Source of the DNA: Pseudomonadota bacterium
Lineage (GTDB): Bacteria; Pseudomonadota; Gammaproteobacteria; Burkholderiales; Thiobacillaceae
Assembly: GCA_021821425.1 (NCBI GenBank)
Contig: JAKACL010000123.1
Coordinates: 1-8,437 of the forward strand
Length of the DNA: 8,437 nucleotides
Direction of reading: 5' to 3'
Shown here: positions 1 through 8,400 of the stretch, piece after piece
Position numbering within the stretch: the stretch's first letter is position 1
Layout: the number at the start of each line of letters is the position of its first letter
Program-made: the position numbers and the translations under genes
The notes under the pieces: model-generated
The model's database searches: none
Seen by the model: only the letters and a program-made list of their open reading frames with translations
What the model was told of the DNA's origin: nothing

Positions 1-1325
1 ACGATCGAGAAAACGCGCTTGAACTGTCCTGCGATTTCGACATAGCGCTGCACCAGGATGGCATCGGCGAGAAACGCGCTGCCGAATGGACTGAAACGCA
101 AATCGGTGTAGCGGTCTTCCAGTTCCGAGGTCATCAGGATGGTCACGCCCTTGCTGGTCAGTTCAGCCACCATCCGGTACAGCGAACCGCGAAAATCCTC
201 GCTGAACTCGGGCGCCAGCGCCAGTTCGAAACCCGACAGCGAATCGATGACGACGCGCCTGGCCTGCATGCGGTCAATCATCCGGATCATGTCGTGCAGG
301 GTTTCATCGATCGACAGGTCCAGCGACCGCGTGTCGATCACGCCCACCTGACCGGCACGCACCAGCGCATGCAGCTTGGTGTTCAGCAACTGGCTCGGAC
401 TTTTTTCGAACGCCGCAATCACGCCAGGCTCGCCGCAGCGCGCCCCTTCGGCGAGGAAGGCCGTCGCCAGGATGGTCTTCCCGGAACCCGAGGGACCCAC
501 TGCGAGCAGCGAATACCCGACCGGCAAGCCGCCCCCCAGCATCCGATCGAGGCCGGCGACCCCCATCGACAGCCGTTCCGTACCACCCGCAGCGGTCGTG
601 CCGAGTGCTTTGACCGGCTGGACGATTGCCCGCGGGAAAACTTGGATGCCGGCATCGCCGATGCGGAAGGTATGCAAGCCGGGCGCCTGGGCTTGACCCC
701 GCATCTTGACCACCTGCATCTTGCGCACCATGGAATTGCGATGCAGGTTTTGCGACATCCACAGGATACCGTCCGCCACGGTAAAGACCGGGCTCGATTC
801 GGATTCGGGCGCCAGGTATTCGCCGATCAGGAAGGTCGTGGCCTGCCAGCTGGTCATCTGCATGCCGAGCTGCTGCACAAAGCGCTGCAGATCGGACACA
901 TTCCGGTCCTCGGGCCGGACCGACTGCACGACGGATCGAAACGAGTCGACGAACACCAGGCTGGGCGCATAGTCTTTGACCTCGGCGGCGATGCGCGCCA
1001 GGACGCGGTCGAAATCGCCCTCCAGCAGTTCGGCCGCCAGGTTGACGAAGCGGATCGACTGATTGATCTTCCCCTGATCGAAAAACGAAAATTGCTGCTG
1101 GTAGCGGAGCATTTTCAGGGTGGGCTCGCCGAGCACGGTGAAGAACAGCGCCCGGTAATCCGGCGTGGCCAGCGAGAACATCATCTGGTGGGCGAGCGTG
1201 GTTTTTCCGCTCCCCGGCGTGCCGGCAATCAGATTGAACGAGAACTCCGGCAGGCCACCTCCCAGCAAGTTGTCCAGACCGGGCACACCGGTTGGCAGGC
1301 GGCGTATCGTGACCTTGTTATTCAT
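1..1325 (-). CDS. KaiC-like (RecA/RadA superfamily) double-domain ATPase, C-terminus outside window
   Basis: About 441 residues are visible, starting MNNKVTIRRLPTGVPGLDNL; the frame is open to the window edge. Two tandem KaiC/RadA-type P-loop domains are present. Domain 1 has Walker A GTPGSGKT at 35-42, Glu67 in the position of the catalytic glutamate pair (FTVLGEP), and Walker B LVFVD at 123-127. Domain 2 has LSMGVAGLDRMLGGGLPVG at 252-270, Walker A GPSGSGKT at 277-284, FEKSP at 306-310 with Lys in place of the second Glu, and Walker B RVVID at 357-361. Both nucleotide sites look intact, so ATP binding and hydrolysis are expected in a cytosolic, probably hexameric protein. In a hand alignment to Synechococcus KaiC anchored on YVEI (428-431), the Ser431/Thr432 phosphosites align with Ala417/Phe418. 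No kaiB or kaiA is nearby. A KaiC-homologue signalling or stress role is more likely than a clock role. The last ~40 or more residues are missing. Confidence -1.
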   Translation of the reverse strand, partial: MNNKVTIRRLPTGVPGLDNLLGGGLPEFSFNLIAGTPGSGKTTLAHQMMFSLATPDYRALFFTVLGEPTLKMLRYQQQFSFFDQGKINQSIRFVNLAAELLEGDFDRVLARIAAEVKDYAPSLVFVDSFRSVVQSVRPEDRNVSDLQRFVQQLGMQMTSWQATTFLIGEYLAPESESSPVFTVADGILWMSQNLHRNSMVRKMQVVKMRGQAQAPGLHTFRIGDAGIQVFPRAIVQPVKALGTTAAGGTERLSMGVAGLDRMLGGGLPVGYSLLAVGPSGSGKTILATAFLAEGARCGEPGVIAAFEKSPSQLLNTKLHALVRAGQVGVIDTRSLDLSIDETLHDMIRMIDRMQARRVVIDSLSGFELALAPEFSEDFRGSLYRMVAELTSKGVTILMTSELEDRYTDLRFSPFGSAFLADAILVQRYVEIAGQFKRVFSI

Positions 1326-1740
1326 TGTCGAGCTCCTTGCCGGCCGGGTATGAAGCGGGATTGCCCCATGCCGAACGTAAAATGCTGGCCGTCAATTGTT
1401 CGCCAATCAACGAAGCCAGGATGTCGGTAAACGTGGTCAGCAGCAGGTTGTGCGCTGCGCGGGCATCGGCCGGCGCCTGGTCTGCGAGGCGCGCGCCGAA
1501 TTCCGCGAAGCGGTGCGGGGCCTCCGATGACGGCGGGCACAGTGGAATCCAGGGAAAATCAGACTGTGCCAGCAGCACGCTGCGTTCATACAGCGAATTG
1601 AAACCGGCCTCGCCGACGATTGAAATGATCTCGTCGGCCAGCTTCTGCCAGTGGTCCATTGCGACATCCGCGACGTGTTCAGGCTGCTGTGCGATCAGGC
1701 TGGCGATGAGGTGCTGACGTAGCAGGGCGGGATGGTCCAT
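1318..1740 (-). CDS. Unrecognised 140-residue protein coupled to the KaiC-like ATPase
   Basis: I cannot name a family with confidence. The protein is soluble, without signal peptide or membrane segment, and reads as mostly helical: an N-terminal helix-rich part (MDHPALLRQHLIASLIAQQP), then an EIISIVGEAGFNSLYERSV segment at about 37-55, a Pro/Trp-rich turn (DFPWIPLCPP) at about 60-69, and a C-terminal helix pair ending near LIGEQLTASILRSAWG. GGTGAG lies 9 bases upstream of the ATG, and the ATG overlaps the preceding TGA as TGATG. The last 8 bases overlap the start of the KaiC-like gene, so the two are almost certainly translated together. The likely role is partner or regulator of that ATPase, inferred from context only. 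It is not KaiB: the length is wrong and no thioredoxin-like KaiB motif is seen. Confidence -1.
   Translation of the reverse strand: MDHPALLRQHLIASLIAQQPEHVADVAMDHWQKLADEIISIVGEAGFNSLYERSVLLAQSDFPWIPLCPPSSEAPHRFAEFGARLADQAPADARAAHNLLLTTFTDILASLIGEQLTASILRSAWGNPASYPAGKELDNE
1333..1338 (-). promoter_or_regulatory. Shine-Dalgarno AAGGAG for the KaiC-like gene, inside the preceding coding region
   Basis: AAGGAG on the minus strand is 7 bases upstream of ATG 1325-1323. The site lies within the last codons of the 140-residue gene. This fixes the start of the ATPase and supports translational coupling through the 8-base overlap (ATGAATAA). Confidence -1.
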
Positions 1741-1856
1741 CAGAAGGTGCTCACCAAGCGGCCGTCAAGACCCGGGAAATTGGAATGCAGCCACGCATGG
1801 GGTGTCATGTCCCTGAACGGACTGAAAGCGGCGGTTTCAGCTTCATCGGTTTTCAT
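1740..1856 (-). CDS. Possible 38-residue coupled small protein just upstream of the 140-residue gene
   Basis: Starting at ATG 1856-1854 this ORF encodes an acidic N-terminus (MKTDEAETAAFSPFRDM) and a tail ending FPGLDGRLVSTF. It is not recognised. Its TGA at 1742-1740 shares one base with the ATG of the next gene (TGATG), and its start overlaps the stop of the reading ending at 1843. The Shine-Dalgarno is weak (AGCAGG). The same frame has an earlier ATG at 1964, preceded by GTGAGG, which would give 74 residues and overlap the 108-residue ORF by ATGA; that N-terminal extension looks less protein-like. It could be a real small subunit, a leader that couples translation, or a chance open frame. 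Confidence -1.
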   Translation of the reverse strand: MKTDEAETAAFSPFRDMTPHAWLHSNFPGLDGRLVSTF

Positions 1857-1977
1857 TGTAGCCTGCTGCGCGTCGGATCCACGTGCGGGACGGCGCATCG
1901 AGCCGATCCATGCGGCCAAGCGAGTCATCGCAACGCAAAAAATACTGTGCGGGCCGACCATCATGCGGCCGCCTCAC
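1843..1977 (-). CDS. Possible very small ORF (44 residues, GTG start) or 3' part of a frameshifted gene
   Basis: The reading that ends with TGA at 1845-1843 holds a protein-like, charge-balanced stretch (QYFLRCDDSLGRMDRLDAPS, then TWIRRAAGYNENR). I cannot assign it to a family. The first usable start near this stretch is GTG at 1977 with no good Shine-Dalgarno. The frame is open further upstream to beyond 2262 and overlaps the 108-residue ORF, so the segment could instead be the C-terminus of that protein after a frame change around 2140. Its stop lies 14 bases inside the next small ORF (ATG at 1856), an arrangement typical of coupled genes. Support is protein-like composition and overlap only, so confidence is low. 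Confidence -1.
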   Translation of the reverse strand: MRRPHDGRPAQYFLRCDDSLGRMDRLDAPSRTWIRRAAGYNENR

Positions 1978-2287
1978 TGACGGGTGCGTTCCCGTTCGGT
2001 CCGCGGAGCCGGGTCCCGGCCTTGCGTTCGCGGCGCGATCCTGTCCTGCGGCCGGCCGGCCATCGCGTTGCGCGAATGCGGCGCCGGTGGCTCGCGTGGG
2101 TCCGGCCAGGGTTGCGGCCCCTGCCGGGAGGGGCCGCGTTGTGACGGCCGGGCCTGATCGCGTTCCTGGCGTGCTGCCGCACCAGGGGATCGTGCGGCGC
2201 GATGCCGATGCTGACCTGGACCGCGGACGACACCAGCGAGGACACGGACAGGCCCTGCACAAGGATGTGGGCGCGCAGATTCAGCAT
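1961..2287 (-). CDS. Small unrecognised protein, 108 residues; N-terminal half looks coding, tail doubtful
   Basis: I do not recognise this protein. It starts at an ATG with an excellent Shine-Dalgarno, 123 bases after the glucan synthase stop. Of its first 50 codons, 46 end in G or C, while 28 have A or T in the second position. That contrast is typical of a true gene in GC-rich DNA. Residues 1-30 are hydrophobic or neutral (MLNLRAHILVQGLSV onward) but are not a clean signal peptide. From about residue 51 the composition changes abruptly: 15 Arg in 58 residues plus many Gly and Pro, as in an out-of-frame reading or a disordered basic tail. The change coincides with a GC-rich hairpin at 2114-2137. 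Its TGA overlaps the ATG at 1964 as ATGA. It could be a whole small gene, or the front of a gene that shifts frame into the reading ending at 1843. Confidence -1.
   Translation of the reverse strand: MLNLRAHILVQGLSVSSLVSSAVQVSIGIAPHDPLVRQHARNAIRPGRHNAAPPGRGRNPGRTHASHRRRIRATRWPAGRRTGSRRERKAGTRLRGPNGNAPVSEAAA
2114..2137. repeat. GC-rich hairpin, perfect 9-bp stem
   Basis: GCGGCCCCT at 2114-2122 pairs perfectly with AGGGGCCGC at 2129-2137 across a 6-base loop (GCCGGG). No T-run follows on either strand, so an intrinsic terminator is unlikely. It lies inside the 108-residue ORF exactly where that ORF stops looking like coding sequence. It may be an intergenic structure, a pause site, or a place where polymerase or replication slippage produced a frameshift. 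Confidence -1.
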
Positions 2288-2294
2288 GGTGGGG

Positions 2295-2300
2295 CCTCCA
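2295..2300 (-). promoter_or_regulatory. Strong Shine-Dalgarno (TGGAGG) for the small ORF starting at 2287
   Basis: On the minus strand TGGAGG is followed by 7 bases (CCCCACC) and then ATG at 2287-2285. This near-ideal ribosome binding site is the best evidence that translation really starts here in a region otherwise without a recognisable gene. Confidence -1.
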
Positions 2301-2316
2301 GTTCGAGGGACGGCAG

Positions 2317-2335
2317 CCGGAATCGCGACCGGAAT
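2317..2335. repeat. Direct repeat CCGGAAT x2, 12-base period
   Basis: CCGGAAT occurs at 2317-2323 and again at 2329-2335, separated by CGCGA. It lies between the synthase hairpin and the Shine-Dalgarno of the next small ORF, where a promoter for the downstream genes would sit. A tandem regulator site is possible, but two 7-base copies in GC-rich DNA can arise by chance. I found no convincing -35/-10 pair next to it. Confidence -1.
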
Positions 2336-2377
2336 GCGTCGCGCTGCCTATCCGACCATGCTAGCCGTGCTGCGCCA

Positions 2378-2409
2378 GCCGGTCTGTGCGTTGCAGCACA
2401 CAGACCGGC
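2378..2409 (-). terminator. Perfect 11-bp hairpin immediately after the ndvB stop; possible terminator
   Basis: GCCGGTCTGTG at 2378-2388 is the exact reverse complement of CACAGACCGGC at 2399-2409, with a 10-base loop. The hairpin begins two bases after the TGA of the glucan synthase, where a transcription end or a 3' stabilising structure is expected. Neither strand has a U-tract after the stem (the minus strand continues TGGCGCAGCACGG), so it is not a classical intrinsic terminator. It may work with Rho or protect the mRNA 3' end. Confidence -1.
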
Positions 2410-2410
2410 C

Positions 2411-5400
2411 TCAGCCCAGCACCACCTCGGCGCTATGCTCGCGCCGGTCGTCGATCAGCGGGATGCGCGCGTCGTGCTGTTCGACGCCATCCACCGACAC
2501 CCGGGTTGCCTGCGCCGAGGGCTCGCCGGCGCGGCGGATCGCGATGTGATAGACGGTGTCGCGATAGCGGTAGTGGATCGTGTAGGCATTCCAGTCGGCC
2601 GGTATGCACGGCGCAATCCGCAGGTGGTCGACTTCCAGCCGCAGGCCGAGCAGGGTTTCCACGGTCAGCCGGTACATCCAGCCCGCCGCGCCGGTGTACC
2701 AGGTCCAGCCGCCGCGGCCGGTGTGCGGCGCCACCGCATAGATGTCCGCGCACATCACGTAGGGCTCGACCTTGTAGCGTTGCATCCTCTCCGGCGAGTC
2801 GCCGTGCCGGATCGGATTGAGCAGGGCGAAGAATTCCCACGCGCGTTCGGTATCGCCCATCATCGCAAACGCCATCGTGGTCCAGATCGCGGCATGGGTG
2901 TACTGGCCGCCGTTCTCGCGCACGCCGGGGATGTAGCCCTTGATGTAGCCCGGCTCGAGCGCGGATTTATCGAAGGGCGGATCGAGCAGCTGGATGATCT
3001 GCTTGTCGCGCCGCACCAGGCGCCGGTCGACCGACGCCATGGCCTGGCGGGCGCGCACCGGGTCGCCGCCCCCGGAGATGACGGACCAGCTCTGGCTGAT
3101 CGAGTCGATCTGGCATTCGTCGTTGCTGGCCGATCCGAGCGGGGTGCCGTCGTCGAACCAGGCGCGCCGGTACCAGGCGCCGTCCCAGGCCTGGGCCTCG
3201 ATGTTGCCCCGCAGTTTTGCCGCCTGACTTGAGCACAGCTCGGCAAATTCCGGGTCGTTGCGGTCGCGCGCCAGGCCGGCGAACAGCTCGAGGTTTTCGA
3301 GCAGGAACCACGCCAGCCACACGCTTTCGCCGCGGCCGTCCTTGCCCACCAGGTTCATGCCGTCGTTCCAGTCGCCGCAGCCCATCAGCGGCAGCTGGTG
3401 GGCGCCGAAGCGCAGGCCGTGCTTGAGGGCGCGCACGCAGTGCTCGTACAGGCTGGCCGTTTCGGGCGAACGCTGCGGCTGGTCGTAGTAGGCCTCCTCT
3501 TCCGGATACAGCTCGCGGCCTTCCAGAAAAGGGATGGATGCGTCGAGCACGCCGGTGTCGCCGGTCGCCCGCACATAGCGGCAGGCGGCATACGGCAGCC
3601 ACAGGTAGTCGTCGGAAAAATGGGTGCGCACGCCCTGGCCGTTGGGCGGATGCCACCAGTGCTGCACGTCGCCCTTGAGGAACTGGCGTCCCGCATGCAG
3701 GATCAGCTGGTCGCGGGCGAGCCAGGGCGTCGCATGGATCAGCGCCATGGTGTCCTGCAGCTGGTCGCGGAAGCCGTAGGCGCCGCCGGACTGGTAATAG
3801 CCGCTGCGTCCCCACAGCCGGCACGACAAGGTTTGATAAACCAGCCAGCCGTTGGCCAGCACGTTGAGCGCAGGGTCGGGCGTGTCCACGTTGACCGCGC
3901 CAAGGGTGCGGTTCCAGTATTCCCATACCGCTTCCAGCGCCTGCCGCGCGCTGGAACGTCCGCCGAAGCGCTGGATGAAGTGCCGCGCCTCGTCGGCGTG
4001 GGCGGCCGCGCCGAACACGAACACGATCTCGCGCTGTTGTCCGGGCGCCAGCTCGATCCGGGTCTGGATCGCCGCGCACGGATCCAAGCCGGCGCCGGTC
4101 CGCCCCGACAGTCGCTTGCGGCGCATCGCGGCCGGACGCGCCAGCGAGCCATTGCGCCCGATGAATTCGGTGCGGTTGCCGCTCACCGAGCGCTCGCGCT
4201 CGCTGACATGGGCAAACACCACGCGACCGGCGCATTCGCGGCCATAGGCATTGCGGGCGAACACCGCGCCGCTGTGCGGATCGGTTTCAGTGACAATGTG
4301 CATCTGGTTGGCGTGCCGCCATTCGCCGAGCACCAGCTCCCAGTAGCCCGTGAGCGACACGCTGCGCGTGCGCTGCGAACTGTTGTGCAGCTTGACCACG
4401 ACGAATTTCACCGGCGCGTCCATCGCGACGTAGGTATGAAGCTCCGACGCAATGCCGGCTTCGTAATGTTCGAACACGCTGTAGCCGAAACCGTGACGGC
4501 ACACATAACCGGATTTGCCGCGCGCGGGCAGCGGCGTCGGCGACCAGAACGCGCCGGTCTCCTCGTCGCGGATATAGAACGCCTCGCCGCTGGCGTCGGA
4601 GAGCGCGTCGTTGTGCCAGGTGGTGAGGCGGAACTCGTGCGCGTTTTCCGCCCAGGTGTAGGCGCTGCCGGCCTCGCTCACCACCGTGCCGATGTGCGGG
4701 CTGGCGATGACGTTGACCCAGGGCAGCGGCGTGTTCTGGCCGGGTTCGAGGGTGACGACGTATTCGTGGCCGTCGGGCGTGAAGCCGCCCAGCCCGTTGC
4801 TGAAAATGCGCTCGCGTGGCGGCAGCGGATAGACCGGCTCGGCGAGCGCCTGCAACGCGGGCTCCAGACGGTCCGACGCCCGTTCGCCCGAGACGCGGCG
4901 ATCCACCTGCTCGATCAGGGTCTCGGCGGTGTCGCTGAACACGATGCGGGCCACGGTCTGCAGCAGCACGCGTTCGTCCTCGGTCAGCTCTTCGGCGCGG
5001 CGCACGAAAACGCCGCCCGGCTTGTCGATCATCTGAGCGTCGGGGCCGCCGTTGATCAGGCCCATGATCAGGTCCTGCAGCACCGCGCGGTAACCGGAGA
5101 AATCCTCGTTGACGATGACCAGATCGGAGGCCAGCCCCTTCATGCGCCAGTAGGCGTGCGCCTGCAGCACCTGCTTGACCAGGTCGATGCGGTTGAGGTC
5201 GCCGATGTGCAGCAGCACGATCGGCAGGTCGCCCGATATCGCGAAGCGCCACAGCCCGGACTGCCCCAGCTGGTTGCGGGCGATGACGCCGGGCGCGGCA
5301 CGGCGCAGGGCATTGCCGAAGACGACCGAGTTGGCCATGCGGCCGAACAGCTGCGCATCGGCCTCGGTGGCGTTGAGGTGGCGCAGCACCTCCTGGCTCT

Positions 5401-8400
5401 GGAACCAGGCCATCTCGAATGCACGCTCGACGAAGTGGCGGTCGCAGTATTTTTCCAGCAGCGCCAGCGCCGCTTCGCGCGTGTCGGCCACGCCGGAGAT
5501 GATCTGCACGCTCGCCGACTCGTCGGGCGACAGGGTCAGGGTGCGGCGGATCGCCACGATGGGATCGAGCACCGACCCCTCGGTGTTCGACAGCGGCGGG
5601 CTGTCGCGGCTGTCGAGCACCTGCGGGTTGGCCGCGCTGCGGCCGCGGCCGATGAAGCGGGCGCGGTCGGTTTCGAAGCTCGGCGCGTCGGCCTTGGCGC
5701 CCGGTGCGGCCAGCAGGTGGAACATCCACGGCACCTGTTCGCCCGGCGTGCGCGGGCGCCGGGTGCAGAGGATCGCCTGGCGCTCGGGCAGGATTTCGGT
5801 CTGCACGAACAGGTTGCTGAAGGCGCGGTGCGCGAGGTCGGCATTCAGCGGGGCCAGCACCACTTCGGCGTAGCTCGTCACCTCGATGCGGCGGGTGCGC
5901 GACGACTGGTTGGTGAGCGTGACGCGACGGATCTCGACATCGTCCTCCGGCGACACGCTGATCTCGGTGTGCGCCTCGATCGCGTGGTCGCGCCGCCGGT
6001 ATTCGGCGCGCGCCTGCACGAAGATCGCTTCGTAATGGTCGGCGCGCTGCAGCGTCGGCTGATGCGCGGTCGACCAGTACTTGCCGCTGTCGCGGTCGCG
6101 CAGGTAGATGAAGGTGCCCCAGCCGTCGGTGGTGGCGTCCTCGCGCCAGCGCGTGATGGCGAGGTCGCGCCAGCGGCTGGTGCTGCCGCCGGCGTGGGTC
6201 GCCATCACATGGTAGCGGCCGTTCGACAGCAGGTGCACTTCGGGCAGCTGCGTGCTGGGCTCGGTGAACACGCGCATGATCGAGCCGACGTCCGCGCTGG
6301 GCGGGCGCGCGGCGGCGCTGACTTCGGCCGCGTGCGGGTGCAGGGTGGCGCCCTTCTTCGGCACCCGTTCCTGCAGCAGCAGTTCGGTCGCCCGCGCCAG
6401 CGGATCGGACATGAAGCGGCGCTGCATCGGCTGGCCCAGCAGGACATGCGCATACGCCAGGAGGCTCATGCCCTGGTGGTGCACCATGAACGACCGCACG
6501 ATGGCGTGCGGCTTGCCGCGCGGCACCCGGGTGGGCGTGTAGTCGATCGCCTCGTAGAAGCCGTAGGCCCCGAGAAAGCCCAGGTCGGCCAGCGTCTTGA
6601 GGTTGCGGCAGGCTTCGCGCGGCATCACCATCAGCGCCAGCGCGCTGGCGTAGGGCGCGATCACCAGGTCGTCGCCCAGGCCGCGCTTGAAGCCGAGGCC
6701 GGGCACGCCGAAGGCCCGGTACTGGTAGACCTGGTTGACGTCGGTGGCGTTGTAGCAGGATTCGGAAATGCCCCACGGCACCGCGCGCTGCCGGCCGTAT
6801 TCGATCTGGCGTGCCACCGCCGCCTTGCAGGTCTGTTCCAGCAGGGTGTCGGGGTAGCTCGGCATGATCAGCTGCGGCATCAGGTACTCGAACATCGAGC
6901 CGCTCCACGAAATCAGGCTGACAGCGCCGCCGTGGCTGGTCAGCAGGCGGCCGAGCGCGAACCAGTGCTTCTGCGGCAGCTGCCCCTGCGCAATCAGCAG
7001 GAAACTGGCCAGCCGCGCTTCCGACGCCAGCAGGTCGTAGCACGACGGATCGCGGCGCCGCTCGCCGACGTCGTAGCCGATCGTCAACAGGCCGCACGCG
7101 GCATCGTAGAGAAACTCGAAATCCATCGCTGCCAGCGCGCGGCAGCGCAGGATCAGCGCATCGATGCGTTCGAGCTGCGCCTGCGCGGGGGTGCCGGTGC
7201 CGGCCAGTTCCATCCGGGTCGGCATCGCGCTGCCCTGCCAGGCGCCCGGCACCAGCGCGGCCAGTTCGTCGCGCAGTGCACGCACCTGGAGGTCGAAGGC
7301 ACGCGCCCAGTAATACAGTTCGTCCTCGACACCGGTTTCGGTCGGCAGCGATTCGGCCAGCGTGCCGCCGATGCGCTGGAGCTTTTCCAGCGCGCGGCTG
7401 ACGGCCTCCGGCGTCTTCGGCGGTCCGTCCTGCACCAGGGTGAACAGGCTGTCCTGCAGCAGGGCGATCTTTTTCGCCAGCTCGGGCGCGGGGGCGGTGG
7501 GCAATTGCTCGGCCAGCACCGTCAGCGTGTCCTGCAGCCCCTGCAGCGCGAGCGCCGGCAGCACCGGCTGGGCCTTGAGTTCGGCCAGCCCCGCCTGCAG
7601 GGTGAGCAGGCTGCCGGCCAGGTTGCCGCTGTCCACCGATGACACGTACAGCGGGTGCAGCGGCTGCAGCGTGCGGGTGTCGTACCAGTTGTAGAAATGG
7701 CCGCGATAGCGTTCCAGTTTTTCCATCGAGGCCAGCGTGTGGTCGATGCGCTGCAGGCATTCGCCTACCGTGATATAGCCGAAATCGACCGCCGCCAGGT
7801 CGGCCAGCAGCGACATGCCGATGTTGGTGGGCGAGGTCCGCGAGGCGATCGCCGGTGCCGGGTTTTCCTGGAAATTGTCGGGCGGCAGCCAGTTGTCGGC
7901 GGGGCCGACGAAGTCGGCAAAGTAGCGCCAGGTGCGGCGGGCCGCGCTGCGCAGGAAGGCCTCCTGGCTTGCGCTCAGACCGGGGACGGGGGCGGCAAGC
8001 GGACGGCTGATCCACCAGCCGGCGATGGGCGACAGCAGCCACAGCAGGAGCAGCGGCGCTGCGGCGAGCCACGCTGTTCCGGACAGCGGCAACGCGGCGG
8101 CCAACGCGGCCGCGAGCAGCGGCGCGATCCACATTTCGCGGAAAAAATCGGTCAGCGATCGCCGGGCGTTACGGCGTGCGTAGGCGGGCAGATGCCACAG
8201 CAACAGGCCGCGCCGCGTGAACAGCATGCGCACGCCCGAGCGCAGGATTGCGCCGACGGCAATCCGCGTGTCGTAGGGCAGGAAGGCCAGGTTCAGCAGC
8301 GCGAGCATCAACGGGCGGCCGGCGGATTTACCGGTCAGGTTCAGATGCACCAGCCAGTCGCGTTCTTCCGGCTTGCGAACCAGTTCGATCAGGGTGGCCA

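Noticed and set aside
294..1430. Plus-strand open frame of 378 codons
   Set aside because: Antisense to the KaiC-like ATPase, whose Walker motifs are on the minus strand; no domain in the plus translation.
1855..1860. TACAAT as a -10 box for the operon
   Set aside because: It overlaps the ATG of the 38-residue ORF and has no acceptable -35 hexamer 16-18 bases upstream (CGTGGA at 17).
2051..2060. GCCGGCCGGC 10-base palindrome
   Set aside because: Short palindromes of G/C are expected by chance in DNA this GC-rich; nothing else marks it as a site.
2359..2377. Possible sigma-54 promoter (TGGCGC...GCTAGCA) after the synthase hairpin
   Set aside because: The spacing between the GG and GC elements does not fit the -24/-12 consensus by one to three bases.
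1883..3232. Plus-strand open frame of 449 codons covering the intergenic region and the 3' end of the synthase
   Set aside because: Composition is Arg/Gly/Ala shadow-like; more than half lies antisense to the GH94 domain, and no Shine-Dalgarno supports a start.
3398..7642. Plus-strand open frame of 1414 codons opposite the glucan synthase
   Set aside because: It is the antisense shadow of a GC-rich gene; its protein is rich in Arg, Gly, His and Gln with no recognisable domain, while the minus strand encodes clear enzyme motifs.
4287..8132. Minus-strand open frame of 1281 codons in another frame of the glucan synthase
   Set aside because: Extremely Arg/Ala/Pro-rich translation typical of an out-of-frame reading; the overlapping frame holds the GH189 and GH94 features.
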